Positions 1 through 6,743 of a stretch of 17,626 bases of DNA are shown here, piece by piece. Source of the DNA: an uncultured Bacteroidia bacterium (GTDB lineage Bacteria > Bacteroidota > Bacteroidia > Bacteroidales > Prolixibacteraceae); contig CAIOOC010000692.1 in the NCBI GenBank assembly GCA_903859795.1, positions 1-17,626 of the forward strand. The letters run 5' to 3'. The notes beneath the pieces are model-generated. The model saw nothing but the letters and a program-made list of their open reading frames with translations, was not told the DNA's origin and searched no databases. How positions within the stretch are numbered: position 1 is the first letter of the stretch; each line of letters starts with the position of its first letter. The position numbers and the translations under genes are program-made.

Positions 1-32
1 CACTCTTTCCCTACACGACGCTCTTCCGATCT
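1..32 (+). other. Illumina sequencing adapter (non-genomic)
   Basis: The first 32 bases match the Illumina TruSeq read-1 adapter/primer from its second base to its end, finishing in GCTCTTCCGATCT. This is untrimmed library sequence at an assembly end, not biology. Genomic sequence starts at or just after base 33. The match is from memory of the standard adapter and is full length and exact except for the missing first A. Confidence 0.96.
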
Positions 33-337
33 CTCATTATCTTTTAAAATACGTTAAATGATGGGCTTGATTTTTGTTAGATTAAGTTTTCCTGCTGGTT
101 TTAACTCTGCAAAAAAAGCTAAGTGCAAACAAAATTAAAAAAATTAAATTAAAAAAAATCGAAGTTCAATTTTAAATGCATGTTATTCAGCATGTTTCGA
201 ACTATTTAAAAATTAGTTCGAAAAATTCAAATAGCCATTGGATTGATTTGACTTTAAATTAACCTTTCCCGAAAACGGGTAAATCTTTTAAAACCTTACT
301 ATCTTCGCCGTTAAATTGATAATCCTAAACTCACAAT
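33..337. other. AT-rich intergenic region upstream of rsmE
   Basis: About 305 bases with no convincing gene. It is very AT-rich, with A-runs around 110-165. It contains one clear inverted repeat (195-223, listed separately) and a small CCCG/CGGG hairpin at 268-279. It must hold the rsmE promoter, but I see no clean TTTG/TAnnTTTG pair. TATCTTCG at 300-307 is one mismatch from the -7 consensus and lies about 30 bases before the ATG, which is too weak to call. Confidence 0.6.
195..223. repeat. 10-bp perfect inverted repeat, 9-base loop
   Basis: Arms TTTCGAACTA (195-204) and TAGTTCGAAA (214-223) are exact reverse complements around an AT-only spacer. Each arm contains the palindrome TTCGAA. Neither strand shows a U-run after the hairpin, so it is not a typical intrinsic terminator. 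An operator, or the 3' end structure of a gene lost beyond the contig end, are possible. Confidence 0.6.
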
Positions 338-1039
338 ATGCATCTTTTTTACACTCCTGATTTGAAAGAGGATACCTACCGACTTAGTGAAGAAGAATCG
401 AAACATTGTGTAAGGGTGCTTCGGCTCACAGAGGGGGATACTCTTCACCTGGTTGATGGGAAGGGAACGTTTAGTGAGGCAATTATAACAACAGCCCATC
501 CCAAGGCATGCGAACTCAGGATCGTGGATAAGAAATTAGATTTCGGGAAACGGGAATTTCAGCTCAGTATGGCCGTCTCCCCCACAAAGAATATTGATCG
601 TTATGAGTGGTTTCTTGAGAAAGCGACTGAAATCGGTATAGATACTGTAATTCCGGTAATCGGTCGCTATTCGGAGCGGAAAGAGATAAAGGCTGAAAGA
701 CTCGAAAAGGTGATGATATCGGCTATCAAGCAATCAATCAAAGCCTACCTTCCACAACTTCAACCACCACAATCATTTAAGAATGTTGTAAAAATGCCCT
801 TTGTGGGACAGCGTTTTATTGCCCATTGCAATGAAGGTGAGAAAGTGCTGCTTCGTGATGCTGTAGCAAAGGGCGGCGATGTGCTGATTCTGATCGGGCC
901 CGAAGGGGATTTTTCTATCGAAGAGGTTGACCTTGCCCTCGCGGCAGGGTTTATTGCGGTGTCGCTTGGTGAAGCCAGGTTACGGACTGAAACCGCGGCA
1001 TTGGTGGCCTGTCATACTGTAAATCTGATAAATCAGTAA
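338..1039 (+). CDS. rsmE: 16S rRNA (uracil-1498-N3)-methyltransferase RsmE
   Basis: RsmE uses S-adenosylmethionine to methylate N3 of U1498 in helix 44 of 16S rRNA, in the cytoplasm, acting on assembled 30S subunits. The 233-residue length fits the family (about 230-250). Visible signatures: an N-terminal PUA-like part with the H-C-V-R-V-L-R segment at 23-29; WFLEKATEIGID at 91-102; and the C-terminal SPOUT/trefoil-knot SAM site with IGPEGDFS at 186-193 and SLGEARLRTETA at 209-220. The ATG at 338 is the family-like start (MHLFYTP) and is not preceded by a clear Shine-Dalgarno site, as is common in Bacteroidota. It is transcribed alone; the next gene is on the other strand and convergent. Nothing looks truncated. 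Confidence 0.96.
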   Translation: MHLFYTPDLKEDTYRLSEEESKHCVRVLRLTEGDTLHLVDGKGTFSEAIITTAHPKACELRIVDKKLDFGKREFQLSMAVSPTKNIDRYEWFLEKATEIGIDTVIPVIGRYSERKEIKAERLEKVMISAIKQSIKAYLPQLQPPQSFKNVVKMPFVGQRFIAHCNEGEKVLLRDAVAKGGDVLILIGPEGDFSIEEVDLALAAGFIAVSLGEARLRTETAALVACHTVNLINQ

Positions 1040-1073
1040 GGGTTGCAGGATTGGGTTAAGCGATCAGGACAAT

Positions 1074-1247
1074 CGATTTTTAATCGCTTTTGCCTATGGG
1101 TCAGGCGGTTTTCATTCGCCATTTTATTCATCAATAAGCTATAGATTAAGCGATTAAAAATCGTCTGGCCCAAAAGGTAATGGCGGTTGAAAACCGCCTT
1201 ACCCGAAAGGAAAAGGCGGATGAAAACCACCTCACCCGAAAGAAAAA
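1074..1247. repeat. Cluster of palindromic intergenic repeats
   Basis: Two repeat modules recur in both orientations between rsmE and pfp. Module A is a perfect 16-bp inverted pair: CGATTTTTAATCGCTT at 1074-1089 and its reverse complement at 1148-1163. Module B is a unit of about 36 bp with core GGCGGTTTTCAACCGCC. One copy is on the plus strand (1088-1123) and two are on the minus strand (1179-1214 and about 1215-1247). The first two copies agree at 29 of 36 positions by hand alignment; the third is shorter and more diverged. Each module is itself partly palindromic. The layout resembles REP/BIME-type intergenic elements; no mobile-element gene is present. Confidence 0.75.
1176..1203. repeat. 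Strong hairpin within the repeat cluster
   Basis: GGTAA-T-GGCGGTT at 1176-1188 can pair with AACCGCC-TTACC at 1192-1203. This forms a 12-bp stem with one bulged T and a three-base loop (GAA). No T-run follows on the plus strand, so it is more likely a 3'-end-protecting or REP-like structure for the rsmE transcript than a classical terminator. Confidence 0.6.
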
Positions 1248-1264
1248 CCCCGGTCTCCCGGGGT
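1247..1264 (-). terminator. Intrinsic terminator of pfp
   Basis: ACCCCGG (1247-1253) and CCGGGGT (1258-1264) form a perfect GC-rich 7-bp stem with a four-base loop. Read on the minus strand, the stem is followed by TTTTCTTTC, a good U-tract, about 50 bases after the pfp stop. On the plus strand it is followed by CTTTG only, so termination of rsmE here would be weaker but possible. Confidence 0.85.
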
Positions 1265-1313
1265 CTTTGTATTGATTAAAAATTATTCAGTCGCGGTTAA
1301 GCTCAGGAAATAT

Positions 1314-2969
1314 TTATTTTGTTCTTTCGAGTTGTAACGTTCTGGTAGTGGCATCGCACACAGTTGATGGTCCCCAGTATTGAATAGGTCCGGGATATAC
1401 AAACGATGTTTTGATCGCCCATTCTTCCCTTTTTTCAGCAAATGCTTTAAATGGAGCGCCATCAAGCAGAACCAATGCCTTTTGGATTACCGGCTTCATT
1501 TCTCCATGACGTCTCTCCATATTCATCATCATTGTGATTGGAACTCCGCCAGGAATCCATTCGGCTGCAGGAGCTGTTGTGTTACGGATAGAGGACAAGT
1601 AACCGGTTTTGCCGTTTGCAATCAGAAGTGAGGCTACAAAACCAAGGGAATAGCAATAATCAGAATCAAAGTTGGATGGGGCGGCGCAACGACCCTCATA
1701 ACCAAAGAAGTGATTTTGGGCAGAAAAGCTGATTTTTAATCCGTTTCTTCTTAAAACGGCAAGGCGATTTTCCACCATCTCAATCAGAAGACGTTCTGTT
1801 TCAATTCGCGAAACCTGAACATTACCGTGAGGGTCACGGTCGAGAGTCAGCTGACGGGCAATGCCATTTGGCAAAGATGCATAAACCTTGGATGAGGTGG
1901 TTGACAACTGATCAATCACAAAATCACGCCGCTCTGTATTGGTAATTAAGCTCTGAAATTTTTCAGCCGTAGCGTGTCCTTCAGCCAAAAGGTCATTCAA
2001 CTCATCGATTAATATCTTCATCTCGGGAATAAACTCCACCAATCCTTCGGGAATCAGTGCTACTCCAAATGTTTCACCATTTTGGGCCCGTTTAACCACG
2101 ATGTCGGTAATATCATTAACAATCTGCTCAAGTGTAAGTTTTTTCTCGGCAACTTCCTCTGAGATCAGACATACATTTGGTCGCGACTGAAGGGCGCACT
2201 CCAGGCCTATATGGGAAGCAGAGCGCCCCATCAGCTTAATAAAGTGCCAGTATTTTTTTGCGGAATTTGCGTCACGCATAATATTTCCAATAAGTTCCGA
2301 ATAAGTCTTGCACGCTGTATCAAAACCAAAAGAGGCCTCGATCATCTCATTCTTAAGGTCGCCATCAATAGTTTTGGGACATCCGATAACCTGTATTCCA
2401 GCATTTTTCTGCAGATAATATTCTGCCAAAACACATGCATTTGTATTGGAATCATCTCCGCCAACTACCACGATTGCTTTAATTCCTAATTTGTTGCAGA
2501 TATCAATGCCTTTGTCAAATTGGACAGTCTCTTCGAGTTTGGTACGTCCCGAACCGATAATATCAAAGCCACCAGTATTGCGATATTCGTCTATAATTTC
2601 GGAAGTGAGTTCCAGGTATTTATGATCAACAAGACCAGCTGGGCCACCCAGAAAACCGAATAATTTATTCGAAGGATTCAGTTTCTTCAATCCGTCAAAC
2701 AGACCGGAAATTACATTATGCCCGCCTGGAGCCTGTCCTCCTGATAAAATAACACCAACATTGAGTGCAGGAAATGATAATGCTTCGGAAGTCCCTTCAA
2801 AGGTTATAATCGGCATTCCGTAGGTTCCCGGAAAGAATTTCTTAATATCTTCCTGATCGGCAACAGAATTGGTTTTCCCACCCTCAACAACTTTTACCGC
2901 CCCAGCAAGTGCCTTAGGCATCTTTGGGGCATACTTTGAACGTTCAATCTGAAAAACACTTTTAATCAT
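1314..2969 (-). CDS. pfp: Diphosphate-fructose-6-phosphate 1-phosphotransferase (PPi-dependent PFK)
   Basis: Reversibly phosphorylates fructose 6-phosphate to fructose 1,6-bisphosphate with pyrophosphate instead of ATP, in cytoplasmic glycolysis/gluconeogenesis. With the ATG at 2969 the protein has 551 residues, the size of the long PFP clade. Diagnostic residues: GGDDS at 170-174 (the second Asp replaces the Gly of ATP-PFKs and blocks ATP), PKTIDGD at 198-204 (catalytic Asp, with the Lys typical of PPi users), and MGRSASH at 247-253 for substrate binding. An in-frame GTG at 2993 would add eight residues. I prefer the ATG because MIKSVFQ... resembles the N-terminus of Bacteroides-type PFPs as I recall it. 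The gene is monocistronic, convergent with rsmE and divergent from the b561 gene, and ends in the terminator at 1247-1264. Confidence 0.95.
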   Translation of the reverse strand: MIKSVFQIERSKYAPKMPKALAGAVKVVEGGKTNSVADQEDIKKFFPGTYGMPIITFEGTSEALSFPALNVGVILSGGQAPGGHNVISGLFDGLKKLNPSNKLFGFLGGPAGLVDHKYLELTSEIIDEYRNTGGFDIIGSGRTKLEETVQFDKGIDICNKLGIKAIVVVGGDDSNTNACVLAEYYLQKNAGIQVIGCPKTIDGDLKNEMIEASFGFDTACKTYSELIGNIMRDANSAKKYWHFIKLMGRSASHIGLECALQSRPNVCLISEEVAEKKLTLEQIVNDITDIVVKRAQNGETFGVALIPEGLVEFIPEMKILIDELNDLLAEGHATAEKFQSLITNTERRDFVIDQLSTTSSKVYASLPNGIARQLTLDRDPHGNVQVSRIETERLLIEMVENRLAVLRRNGLKISFSAQNHFFGYEGRCAAPSNFDSDYCYSLGFVASLLIANGKTGYLSSIRNTTAPAAEWIPGGVPITMMMNMERRHGEMKPVIQKALVLLDGAPFKAFAEKREEWAIKTSFVYPGPIQYWGPSTVCDATTRTLQLERTK

Positions 2970-3293
2970 TGTTATAACATTATGGATGAACACTGTAAAT
3001 TTACTGTCTTAAAAAGCGACGTAAAGTTAATCAATAAATACAACCCGGAACGAGAGGATTAGCTTCAGGGAATAAAATTAAGGAAAAATTAATAATCGCT
3101 AAAGGGTCAATAATTGTTATTCATAAAGCGATTTAAACAAAAAATCGGCGTAAGCGAATAACTTTTTGAATACTGTATTAAATAGGTTAATTGTGCTATT
3201 TTTGATACACTAATTATCAGTTTTGAACTTGAGATATTCATCGCTGAAAAAAAGTGTTGCGACAGCTCTTTTAATTACCTTAATGAAAACATA
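2970..3293. other. Divergent intergenic region between pfp and the b561 gene
   Basis: About 324 AT-rich bases without a gene. It should contain both divergent promoters. A -7-like box is visible for the plus strand (3197-3204); none was found for pfp. A small inverted repeat, CGATTT (3129-3134) and AAATCG (3142-3147), preceded by AAG, resembles a stretched version of the 16-bp palindromic module seen behind rsmE at 1148-1163. Confidence 0.6.
3197..3204 (+). promoter_or_regulatory. Possible Bacteroidota -7 promoter box
   Basis: TATTTTTG fits the TAnnTTTG -7 consensus of Bacteroidota sigma-A promoters and lies about 90 bases before the b561-family ATG. The nearest upstream TTTG (3165-3168) is 28 bases away, longer than the usual spacing of about 19-21, so the -33 half is not convincing. 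In such AT-rich DNA a chance match is quite possible. Confidence 0.3.
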
Positions 3294-3962
3294 ATGAATC
3301 AAATCAAAACTTCTGCAGCTACCGGGCTCTCCCCTTTTCTTCAAAGACATTCAGCCTTAATCCGTATCTGGCACTGGCTTACATTTATCACCATCGCAAC
3401 CTTGATTACCACAGTCTTAATAGCATCAACAGCACTCCAGCCAAGACAAAATATCAAACTGGTTCAGGAACGATTAGCGAGTAAGGGTGTTAACATTACA
3501 GATGATCAAGCCTTCGCTGTTTCTCATTCGTTTGACGACAAGATGTGGGATTTTCACAAGTTAGTTGGATTTGCGCTTGCATTTTTGCTCCTCTCGAGAA
3601 TAATTATTGAGTTGACTTTGCCCGGGGATGAAAAAATGAGGGTTCGGCTGAAAAAAGTTTTGAGTCCTGGGGGTACATCCGAAGATGTAAAATTAAAAAA
3701 ACACTACCTGACCGTTAAGAGAGGATATTACTTGTTTTATGTTTTGCTGTTAGTCATAGTGCTAACCGGGCTTGGCATAGCCTTTGGTCGTGATGTTGCA
3801 TTCCTGGATCATAATCACCGCCTTATTAAACAGATTCATAGCTTTTGTCAGTATCTCATGTATGGTTTTGTTTTTCTCCATCTGTGCGGCGTAATTTTGG
3901 CCGATATTACTCACTCAAAAGGAATTGTGTCGGGAATGATAAACGGGAATAAAGGGAAATAG
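3294..3962 (+). CDS. Cytochrome b561-family membrane protein
   Basis: A 222-residue inner-membrane protein with four hydrophobic segments, at about residues 25-48, 86-108, 144-165 and 183-204. Histidines sit where the bacterial cytochrome b561 / Ni-hydrogenase b-type family places b-heme ligands: H27 in RIWHW, H88 in WDFHKLVGF, H182 in KQIHSF and H196 in FLHL. A role as a membrane electron carrier between quinone and a redox partner is therefore likely, but no hydrogenase, dehydrogenase or catalytic partner is encoded nearby. A periplasmic-size loop lies between segments 1 and 2 (about 49-85). The ATG at 3294 is the only reasonable start. The next gene begins 163 bases downstream, so co-transcription is uncertain. 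Partner and substrate are unknown. Confidence 0.8.
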   Translation: MNQIKTSAATGLSPFLQRHSALIRIWHWLTFITIATLITTVLIASTALQPRQNIKLVQERLASKGVNITDDQAFAVSHSFDDKMWDFHKLVGFALAFLLLSRIIIELTLPGDEKMRVRLKKVLSPGGTSEDVKLKKHYLTVKRGYYLFYVLLLVIVLTGLGIAFGRDVAFLDHNHRLIKQIHSFCQYLMYGFVFLHLCGVILADITHSKGIVSGMINGNKGK

Positions 3963-3965
3963 ACA

Positions 3966-4020
3966 TTAGGCTGTAGGTTATTAGACTGTAGGTTATTAGA
4001 CTGTAGGTTATTAGACTCTG
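3966..4020. repeat. 15-bp tandem repeat, about 3.7 copies
   Basis: Unit ATTAGACTGTAGGTT. Copies lie at 3966-3980 (one mismatch, G for A), 3981-3995 (exact) and 3996-4010 (exact), with a partial ATTAGACT at 4011-4018. It starts a few bases after the b561-family stop codon and ends about 105 bases before the beta-propeller start. It is non-coding and likely length-variable by slippage. Confidence 0.9.
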
Positions 4021-4125
4021 AGGAATATAAATGTTGGCAATTCAGAGTGTATATTATACTAAATAAAAATTTGGATTGGGATTGAATTTAACGCATATTA
4101 ATTTACATAGAATCAGAATATTATT

Positions 4126-5145
4126 ATGAAAAATCTTTTGGAAGTATCAGTCGGTATTCTTGTTATGGTTTGCTTTCTAAATTTCAATGTTCAGGCGCAG
4201 AAGTCCTCATACAGGATAGCAAAAACCATTCAGCTAACCGGTGATGGTGGCTGGGATTATCTCTCAGTTGACGAGATCAATCACTTGCTCTATGCTTCAC
4301 ATGGCACGCAGGTCAATGTTGTTGACTTAAAAAAAGGTGAACAGATTGCAGTGATTCCAAAGACCGAAGGGGTTCATGGCATAGCAGTGGCGAACGATCT
4401 GAACCGTGCATTTATTTCGTGTGGCAGAGATTCGTCAGTTTCGGTAATTGAACCCGGAAGTTTCAAACTTATAGCCAAGGTAAATGTAACCGGAAAAAAT
4501 CCGGATGCCATTCTTTACGATAAGTATTCGAAAAGAGTCTATACGTTTAATGGCAGAACCAGCAACGCCACAGTGCTGGATGCCAATACGCTGAAGGTAG
4601 TTGCAACCATTCCGCTTTCTGGGAAGCCCGAGTTTGCCCAGACCGATGGCAAAGGAAGGATATTTGTAAACATCGAAGATAAAAGCTCCCTTACAATTAT
4701 CAACACAAGTACGCTGAAAGTTGAGAAAAACTGGTCGATTGCACCCGGGGAAGAGCCTTCAGGTCTTGCGTTTGACCGCGCCAATAACAGGTTATTTTCG
4801 GTTTGCAGCAATAAAATGATGATTGTTTCTGACGCGATAACCGGAAAGACGATTACATCAGTTCCGATTGGAGATGGATGCGACGGAGTTGCATTCGACC
4901 CAACGACCAAACGTATTTTTTCGTCAAACGGAGAGGGAACTATGACTGTCATTCAGCAGCTAAGTGCCGATAAATATTCGGTATTGGAAAATTTCGCAAC
5001 TCAACCCGGGGCAAGAACAATCACAGTTGATCCTACCACCCATCATATTTATCTTTCAGTTGCAGAATATTTACCTGGTACGGAGAGAAGACGGCCGGTT
5101 AAACCCAATTCATTCAGGATACTTGACATTGAACCTGTTAAATAA
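4126..5145 (+). CDS. Secreted YncE/YVTN-type beta-propeller protein
   Basis: A 339-residue protein with a Sec signal peptide (hydrophobic core about 8-20, likely cleavage after VQA at residue 24), so it should be periplasmic or exported. The mature part is built of short beta-rich repeats of about 40-45 residues, such as LLYASHGTQVNVVDLKKGE, VYTFNGRTSNATVLDANT and IYLSVAEY, separated by GVA/GLAFD turns. This is typical of YncE-like / 40-residue YVTN propellers and compatible with seven blades. Such propellers usually act as binding platforms. No catalytic motif, lipobox or C-terminal sorting domain is visible. It follows the b561 gene in the same direction, with a tandem repeat between. The ligand is unknown. 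Confidence 0.85.
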   Translation: MKNLLEVSVGILVMVCFLNFNVQAQKSSYRIAKTIQLTGDGGWDYLSVDEINHLLYASHGTQVNVVDLKKGEQIAVIPKTEGVHGIAVANDLNRAFISCGRDSSVSVIEPGSFKLIAKVNVTGKNPDAILYDKYSKRVYTFNGRTSNATVLDANTLKVVATIPLSGKPEFAQTDGKGRIFVNIEDKSSLTIINTSTLKVEKNWSIAPGEEPSGLAFDRANNRLFSVCSNKMMIVSDAITGKTITSVPIGDGCDGVAFDPTTKRIFSSNGEGTMTVIQQLSADKYSVLENFATQPGARTITVDPTTHHIYLSVAEYLPGTERRRPVKPNSFRILDIEPVK

Positions 5146-5512
5146 ATTTAGGGTTATATTACGATTTGTACAGGTACGGAAGTTTTCCGAACAGTAAAAA
5201 GGTTATTGAATTGCAGCTTGCTTTTAGTCCAGACGTATCGGGAGCGGCTGGCTTGGATGCCTGCAGCTCTTTGACTTTTATTCTTAATCTTGTTCTGAAA
5301 ATGGCTACTTTCTTTCATCGAATATCTGCCAGTCGCTAGTTGCCAGTTACTTGAAGCAGTGAGAGCAATAACTATATTATTTTTGCCAAACTTCAAGGAA
5401 CCATGGATTTATTTGCTTCGCAGATTTCTACTGCGTTCCAATTCATCTTTTTTAGTGGAGGAGAGTTCATCAGGGTTTCACTTGTAAATTATTAACATAA
5501 ACATTCTAAGAT
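5146..5512. other. Intergenic region upstream of the secreted 369-residue protein
   Basis: About 367 bases with no supportable gene. Only a short 5-bp hairpin (5177-5189, CGGAA/TTCCG) is seen after the propeller gene. TATTTTTG at 5378-5385 fits the TAnnTTTG -7 consensus, with a TTG at 5351-5353 some 24 bases upstream, slightly too far for a standard -33 box. If used, it would give a leader of about 120 bases. An open frame on the minus strand (5154-5396) has no recognisable protein character and is not called. Confidence 0.5.
5378..5385 (+). promoter_or_regulatory. Possible -7 promoter box of the 5513 gene
   Basis: TATTTTTG fits TAnnTTTG. It lies in the gap before the gene at 5513 with a poorly spaced upstream TTG. 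It is a consensus match only, so a chance occurrence cannot be excluded. Confidence 0.3.
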
Positions 5513-6622
5513 ATGATAAAGATATCCCTCATTTTTACAGTTATTATACTGTTGACCCTTTTAACTCATGCTCAGGATTGCAACGAGGGGTCACTTGCAC
5601 AAAAACCCGGAATGTGGAAAGATGGACTCAGAGGCTCTGTTTCCGGGATTAATGCATCCGATCTGGCTAAAGAAAGAGCCGTTCTGGCATCGATACATTC
5701 GATGATAAAAACCCACTATTCGCCCTTAGGTGTTGAAGCTAATTGCAGGAATGCCTTTTTCCAGCCGTATCCTGAAATGCCGGCTAATACATACAGTTAT
5801 AATATTCAATTTCTTCCTTTTTATTGCGATGGTAACAATATGAAAATCGCCCACGAATCATCCACTTCATTGATGATCGGGATTAATCTGTTTGATTCTG
5901 AAATATACCAGACTTTTGGCGAAGATGCTTCTGAAGCAAAAGGGTTTCACAGCATGGATGATATGCCGGTAAAAAAAGATGGGTACTATTTTTTTAAAGA
6001 AAAGAATATTAATCTCGGCTTTGGGATTGATGGCAAAACGACCATTTGGCTAATCACGAACGACGATCAGCTGCCATATGCTTATGTAAGTCAAAGAACC
6101 TTCCTTGAGAAGCGGAAACAATTATTGGCAAGAGATCTGCCTCTTGCCCTTGCTGGTCTGCGGGAGAACTTAAAAATGAATGAGTTGGTGAAGGTACAGT
6201 TAGAGACAGAATACAAATCGGATCCTGAGAAATTAAAAAGATATTTAAAGAATACGTATCCCTACAATAAGGAAAAGTACGAAAAGGGAATAACAAAGAC
6301 TGAACAAGAGTATAAAAGAGTTTCTGAAGCGATTGAAACAAAGTTAAAATTGGCTTCTTCAGATTTGGATCAGCCAGCAATCGTAAAGCAGGATCCGAAC
6401 GACTATTTATCCTTTTTATTTACGACAGATGATGATCCTTTTGGGAGAGTACTAATACAGCCCAATCCCGGATATTTTAATAAAAAGATGTCGCGGGGAA
6501 CTCCTCAATTTATTACAATACAAATTATTGGAGATATGCAGAACAAAATAGCAGTTAAAACTCTGGCCGATATTGTAAACGCCTTTGATTTTACTGCACT
6601 AAAAAAGATGTTGGGGAAATAG
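5513..6622 (+). CDS. Secreted protein of unknown function, 369 residues
   Basis: I do not recognise this family. The N-terminus is a clear Sec signal peptide (hydrophobic 4-18, likely cleavage near THA-Q at 20/21). The Cys at 23 is not in a lipobox (preceded by A-Q-D), so it is probably not a lipoprotein. The mature protein has three cysteines (C23, C78, C105). There is an N-terminal mixed region with SIHSMIKTHYSPLGVEANC at about 60-78, and a middle region rich in aromatic and acidic residues. A strongly charged helical stretch at about 197-280, rich in Lys and Glu, could form a coiled coil. A beta-rich C-terminal segment spans about 297-345. No catalytic triad, metal site or sorting domain is evident. 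It stands alone, convergent with the signalling cluster on the minus strand. Export is well supported; function is not. Confidence 0.75.
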   Translation: MIKISLIFTVIILLTLLTHAQDCNEGSLAQKPGMWKDGLRGSVSGINASDLAKERAVLASIHSMIKTHYSPLGVEANCRNAFFQPYPEMPANTYSYNIQFLPFYCDGNNMKIAHESSTSLMIGINLFDSEIYQTFGEDASEAKGFHSMDDMPVKKDGYYFFKEKNINLGFGIDGKTTIWLITNDDQLPYAYVSQRTFLEKRKQLLARDLPLALAGLRENLKMNELVKVQLETEYKSDPEKLKRYLKNTYPYNKEKYEKGITKTEQEYKRVSEAIETKLKLASSDLDQPAIVKQDPNDYLSFLFTTDDDPFGRVLIQPNPGYFNKKMSRGTPQFITIQIIGDMQNKIAVKTLADIVNAFDFTALKKMLGK

Positions 6623-6666
6623 CCTAAAAATTTTTGATTACAATGGTTTGAAGTAGATAATCAGAA

Positions 6667-6681
6667 GAGGTTTAAAACCTC
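6667..6681. terminator. Possible hairpin between convergent genes
   Basis: GAGGTTT AAAACCTC can fold into a 6-7 bp stem in the 121-base gap between the two convergent stops at 6622 and 6744. No clear U-run follows on either strand, so it is at best a weak terminator. No better candidate is visible for the end of the signalling cluster. Confidence 0.3.
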
Positions 6682-6743
6682 CATAGAACCCCATAATTTT
6701 GAGTAGCTAAGAAATTAAGTTATAGGTTTTAGGGTAACCCAAC

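Noticed and set aside
1176..1203. Plus-strand intrinsic terminator for rsmE
   Set aside because: The stem is strong, but the following bases are CGAAAGG with no T-run.
1033..1230. Short minus-strand frame over the rsmE end and repeat cluster
   Set aside because: Mostly formed from the palindromic repeats and has no protein-like features.
1074..1247. CRISPR array
   Set aside because: The repeats are palindromic, in both orientations and irregularly spaced, with no unique spacers of constant length and no cas gene.
2970..2993. GTG start for pfp at 2993, adding eight residues
   Set aside because: The ATG at 2969 matches the expected family N-terminus; the extra residues are not family-like.
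3966..4020. CRISPR-like or iteron origin array
   Set aside because: The 15-bp units are contiguous without spacers, and there is no replication gene nearby.
4539..4952. 137-residue open frame on the minus strand inside the beta-propeller gene
   Set aside because: It lies wholly within a well-supported gene and its translation is low-complexity, rich in V, I, L and S, with no domain.
6054..6380. 108-residue open frame on the minus strand inside the secreted 369-residue gene
   Set aside because: Antisense shadow; the plus-strand frame has a signal peptide and protein-like composition throughout.
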